A stretch of DNA of 7,680 nt from Nitrospirae bacterium RBG_16_43_11 (GTDB taxonomy: Bacteria; Nitrospirota; 9FT-COMBO-42-15; HDB-SIOI813): contig MHEI01000002.1 in assembly GCA_001805165.1 (NCBI GenBank), positions 7,360 to 15,039 on the forward strand, read 5' to 3'. Made by a program: the position numbers and the translations under genes. Every line of letters starts with the position of its first letter. Position 1 is the first letter of the stretch. The notes beneath the pieces are model-generated. The model saw only the letters and a program-made list of their open reading frames with translations. It ran no database searches and was not told the DNA's origin. Shown in pieces: positions 5,444-7,680 of the stretch.

Positions 5444-7027
5444 TTATCTTTCAATGCGGTAGACCCCGGTCATGATTTCCCCTGTCGTCGGATGAGTATA
5501 CCCACCAATTAATTTTAAATCTTTCGGGGCTAGCGCCGGGTTAAATAAAAACCGCAATTTAGGCCTTAAAAAGTACTCAACAATGTTATCAATAATAATG
5601 TAATCTATCTTATTTTCCTTAGCCATCCTTATTACCTCTTCATAGGTAGCCGGGGTTTGGAAAAATATGGCATCGGCATAATACGCAATAAAAGGTTTTC
5701 TTGACATAGCCCTGATAGGGTGTGGCAAGTTCTTTTTCATCCATAACCCTGTCTCCTTCCTAATATCTATAGGTATCTCTCCCTCCCAGAATTTATACAT
5801 CCCACTTGAAACCATATGATACTGTGGGATAAAGGAAAGAAGTGCTATAACCATCATTGCCGGTATAGCAGCCTTCTTAATTAATCTCCAATTGTCCCTT
5901 TTTGCGAGAGAGTTATAAATATGTATGATCCCTCCTGATGCGAGAATTAAGAATATCGGCAGAACAGGAGAGAGATACCGCATACGCTCATCAATTAGTG
6001 GAGAAGGTGGGAGAATCAATAGTAACAGAAAATATACAACAAAGAAAGATAATAGGTAGGGTACCGTGAAATCCAGCCTTAATCTCAATCTCCTGATACT
6101 TGCTGCGATACTGATAACTATAAATAATAAAGCAGAGGAGAGCATTTTAAATAAAGAATATGCATAGTGCCGGAGATTGGTTGATGTTTTATCTATTAAC
6201 TTTGTGAATATATCCTTCCCGGTCTGCCCGGCATCAAGGTGTTCCCATCCACTGACCGTATCAGCCCCTTCTTCCATGACCACTTCCGTAATGTTCCCAT
6301 AAGATGCGGTAAGGGTCCACTCACCGAAGATAGAATACAGGTGTATAAGGTAAGGAGCTGTAATAATAAAGAAACCCGCAATTAAGAGGCCGATAAATGT
6401 AATTCCCTTTCTTATGGAGAATTTTCCGACTAAGGAATAGATAATGATCCATCCAGCCAGAATACCTAAAACGATAATACCAGGTAACCTTGTCATGTAG
6501 GTCAACCCCACAAAGCCTCCTGAAGCAAAAAACCACCCCACTTTCCCCCTCTCCAGTGCATAATGGCCCATAGTTATGGCTGAAATAAATAATAAAATAA
6601 AGAGGGCCTCTGTATACATAGTAACAGACCAGTTGATCATAACCGGACTGAAGAGTATAAAAATGGAACTGAACCATCCTGCCCTTTCACCGTACATTGC
6701 CCTGGTCAGGAAGTAGACAGGAATAATAAGAAGGGAACCGGAAAGCATTGAAACAATCAGTGCAGAAAGCTCAAGATTTTGAAATATAAGATAGAATGCT
6801 GAGGTAATTAATGGATACAGAGGAGGCAGTATTATTTCGCCCCCTCCCAGAAAATCTGTAGATAACTTCCCGTTAAGTATAGATTTGCTTATAGAAAGAT
6901 AGGTACATGCGTCCGGATATATTAGCGTGGTAGTTGAAAATAAAAGACGGGATGCAATTGCAATGATTATTAACAGTTCAAGGATTATTACTACTTTAGT
7001 CCGAATCTTTGGCACACCTGATTCCAT
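5444..7027 (-). CDS. GT39/ArnT-like (PMT_2) GT-C membrane glycosyltransferase
   Basis: This 527-residue protein has about ten to twelve hydrophobic segments between residues 12 and 400 and a soluble C-terminal domain at 405-527. Features typical of family 39/PMT_2 enzymes are the first-loop motif YPDACTYL, with D39 as the likely catalytic acid/base, then PPLYP (68-72), YTEALF (138-143) and ERMRYLSPVLP (347-357). The C-terminal part contains SRKPFIAYYADAIFF and a KIDYIIID segment, as seen in uncharacterised bacterial relatives. Such enzymes move a sugar from polyprenyl phosphate to a lipid, glycan or protein on the outer side of the inner membrane; the acceptor cannot be read here. Unlike the other three it has no TPRs. 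ATG 7027 lies inside the end of the SUMF1-like gene (32 bp overlap). Only a weak, closely spaced AGGT (7031-7034) precedes it, so translational coupling is likely. An alternative GTG lies four codons in. It ends tail-to-tail with the plus-strand gene. Confidence 0.94.
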   Translation of the reverse strand: MESGVPKIRTKVVIILELLIIIAIASRLLFSTTTLIYPDACTYLSISKSILNGKLSTDFLGGGEIILPPLYPLITSAFYLIFQNLELSALIVSMLSGSLLIIPVYFLTRAMYGERAGWFSSIFILFSPVMINWSVTMYTEALFILLFISAITMGHYALERGKVGWFFASGGFVGLTYMTRLPGIIVLGILAGWIIIYSLVGKFSIRKGITFIGLLIAGFFIITAPYLIHLYSIFGEWTLTASYGNITEVVMEEGADTVSGWEHLDAGQTGKDIFTKLIDKTSTNLRHYAYSLFKMLSSALLFIVISIAASIRRLRLRLDFTVPYLLSFFVVYFLLLLILPPSPLIDERMRYLSPVLPIFLILASGGIIHIYNSLAKRDNWRLIKKAAIPAMMVIALLSFIPQYHMVSSGMYKFWEGEIPIDIRKETGLWMKKNLPHPIRAMSRKPFIAYYADAIFFQTPATYEEVIRMAKENKIDYIIIDNIVEYFLRPKLRFLFNPALAPKDLKLIGGYTHPTTGEIMTGVYRIER

Positions 7028-7680
7028 ATGACCTGTGGCTGTAATCGGGGCGTGAAAGAGACCTTACTGCCGGTCGTCCTTGTAGTCTACCCGGCAACTG
7101 GAATGTCCCACCCTTAAGTACATAGACATCTTTTGTATATCTACCATCATTAATAGTATTGCCGGGGTAGGGGAGTAAGTATGATGATGTCCACTCAGAT
7201 ACATTTCCTGCTGTATCATAAACACCATATACACTCTTATCTTCAGGATAGCTTCCTACCGGGGCAGTCCTGCCAAGTCCATTTTCACTTGTATGAGCCT
7301 TACCAATCTCATAATGATTCCCCCATGGCCATCTTCGTCCATCCGTCCCCATTGCGGCCTTCTCCCATTCAAACTCCGTTGGGAGACGTTTCCCCTTCCA
7401 CTTGCAAAAATCATCAGCATCAAACCATGGGATATAGCTTGCCGGATAACGGTCAAATTCTGCCTGATTTATATATATATCTTGCGGGAATTCTTTTGGA
7501 TAATTCAGGTTACCAAGCCACTCCCTTTTCTTTACTTTTATGTATTCCCTGTATTCTTCAATTGTCACCTCATATTTATCTATATAAAACGCCTTTAAAT
7601 AGACCTTATGGCGGGGTTCCTCCATCACCCCGAAATCCTCGCCCCGTTTCCCATCTATACCATCGTCAGATCCGATTATG
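6996..7680 (-). CDS. SUMF1/FGE-like domain protein, catalytic cysteines absent (5' end outside window)
   Basis: The frame is open to the right edge, giving 227 visible residues before TAA 6996-6998, so the N-terminus is missing. Conserved SUMF1 (FGE-sulfatase) signatures appear in order: GSDDG at visible residues 3-7; EEPRHKVYLKAFYIDKYEVT at 20-39; YPASYIPWFDADDFCKWKGK followed by RLPTEFEWEKAA; WPWGN; YDTAGNVSEW; LKGGTF; and the closing GIRCAKD. This fold is used by formylglycine-generating enzyme but also by many proteins with other roles. FGE needs two cysteines just after the GGS(Y/F) turn; here that stretch reads GGTFQLPGRLQGRPAVRS and has none. Sulfatase activation is therefore unlikely, and a binding or other oxidoreductase role is open. 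A GTG at 7628 is not the true start because family homology continues upstream of it. Its stop lies inside the start of the GT39-like gene, suggesting shared transcription. Confidence 0.92.
   Translation of the reverse strand, partial: IIGSDDGIDGKRGEDFGVMEEPRHKVYLKAFYIDKYEVTIEEYREYIKVKKREWLGNLNYPKEFPQDIYINQAEFDRYPASYIPWFDADDFCKWKGKRLPTEFEWEKAAMGTDGRRWPWGNHYEIGKAHTSENGLGRTAPVGSYPEDKSVYGVYDTAGNVSEWTSSYLLPYPGNTINDGRYTKDVYVLKGGTFQLPGRLQGRPAVRSLSRPDYSHRSYGIRCAKDSD

Noticed and set aside
7293..7598. Plus-strand reading frame opposite the SUMF1-like gene
   Set aside because: It has no recognisable motif and lies wholly within the complement of strongly conserved SUMF1 codons.
6996..7628. SUMF1-like gene starting at GTG 7628
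   Set aside because: The frame stays open to the window edge and the upstream residues match the family's GSDDG region, so the real start is outside the window.
6996..7680. Formylglycine-generating enzyme (sulfatase activator)
   Set aside because: The two catalytic cysteines expected after the GGS/GGT turn are absent and no sulfatase gene is nearby.

Overview
The window carries five protein-coding genes and almost no spare DNA. All the genes look bacterial (Gram-negative style envelope glycosylation functions). The moderately AT-rich composition, the TMTC-like GT-C/TPR proteins and the heptamer 'GGTAGC' repeats fit an uncultured, environmental lineage such as Nitrospirota, Desulfobacterota or a related candidate phylum. 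That placement is only an inference; there is no rRNA or marker gene to fix it.

Layout. On the minus strand at the left are two tandem paralogues: a complete TMTC-like membrane glycosyltransferase with a long C-terminal TPR domain (1069-3456) and, 24 bp downstream of its stop codon, a second copy that runs off the left edge (1-1044). A divergent intergenic region (3457-3606) holds plausible overlapping promoters. On the plus strand is a third, more distant member of the same family (3607-5439). It converges, with only 4 bp between stop codons, on a minus-strand GT39/ArnT-like glycosyltransferase (5444-7027). That gene overlaps by 32 bp the 3' end of a SUMF1/FGE-like gene (6996-7680), which runs off the right edge.

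Taken together, four predicted multi-pass GT-C enzymes sit side by side, three of them carrying TPR domains or expected to. This suggests a locus for lipid-linked sugar transfer to envelope proteins or glycans at the outer face of the inner membrane. No substrate can be read from the sequence. The SUMF1-like protein lacks the two catalytic cysteines of formylglycine-generating enzyme, so it is unlikely to be a sulfatase activator.

The most unusual signal is a palindromic, heptamer-rich repeat inserted in frame at the same loop of both tandem paralogues (447-533 and 2811-2945) and absent from the third family member. It resembles in behaviour the Rickettsia palindromic elements that are tolerated inside proteins. 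Its 7-bp units, and a G8 tract further along the complete paralogue, also make these genes candidates for frameshift switching.
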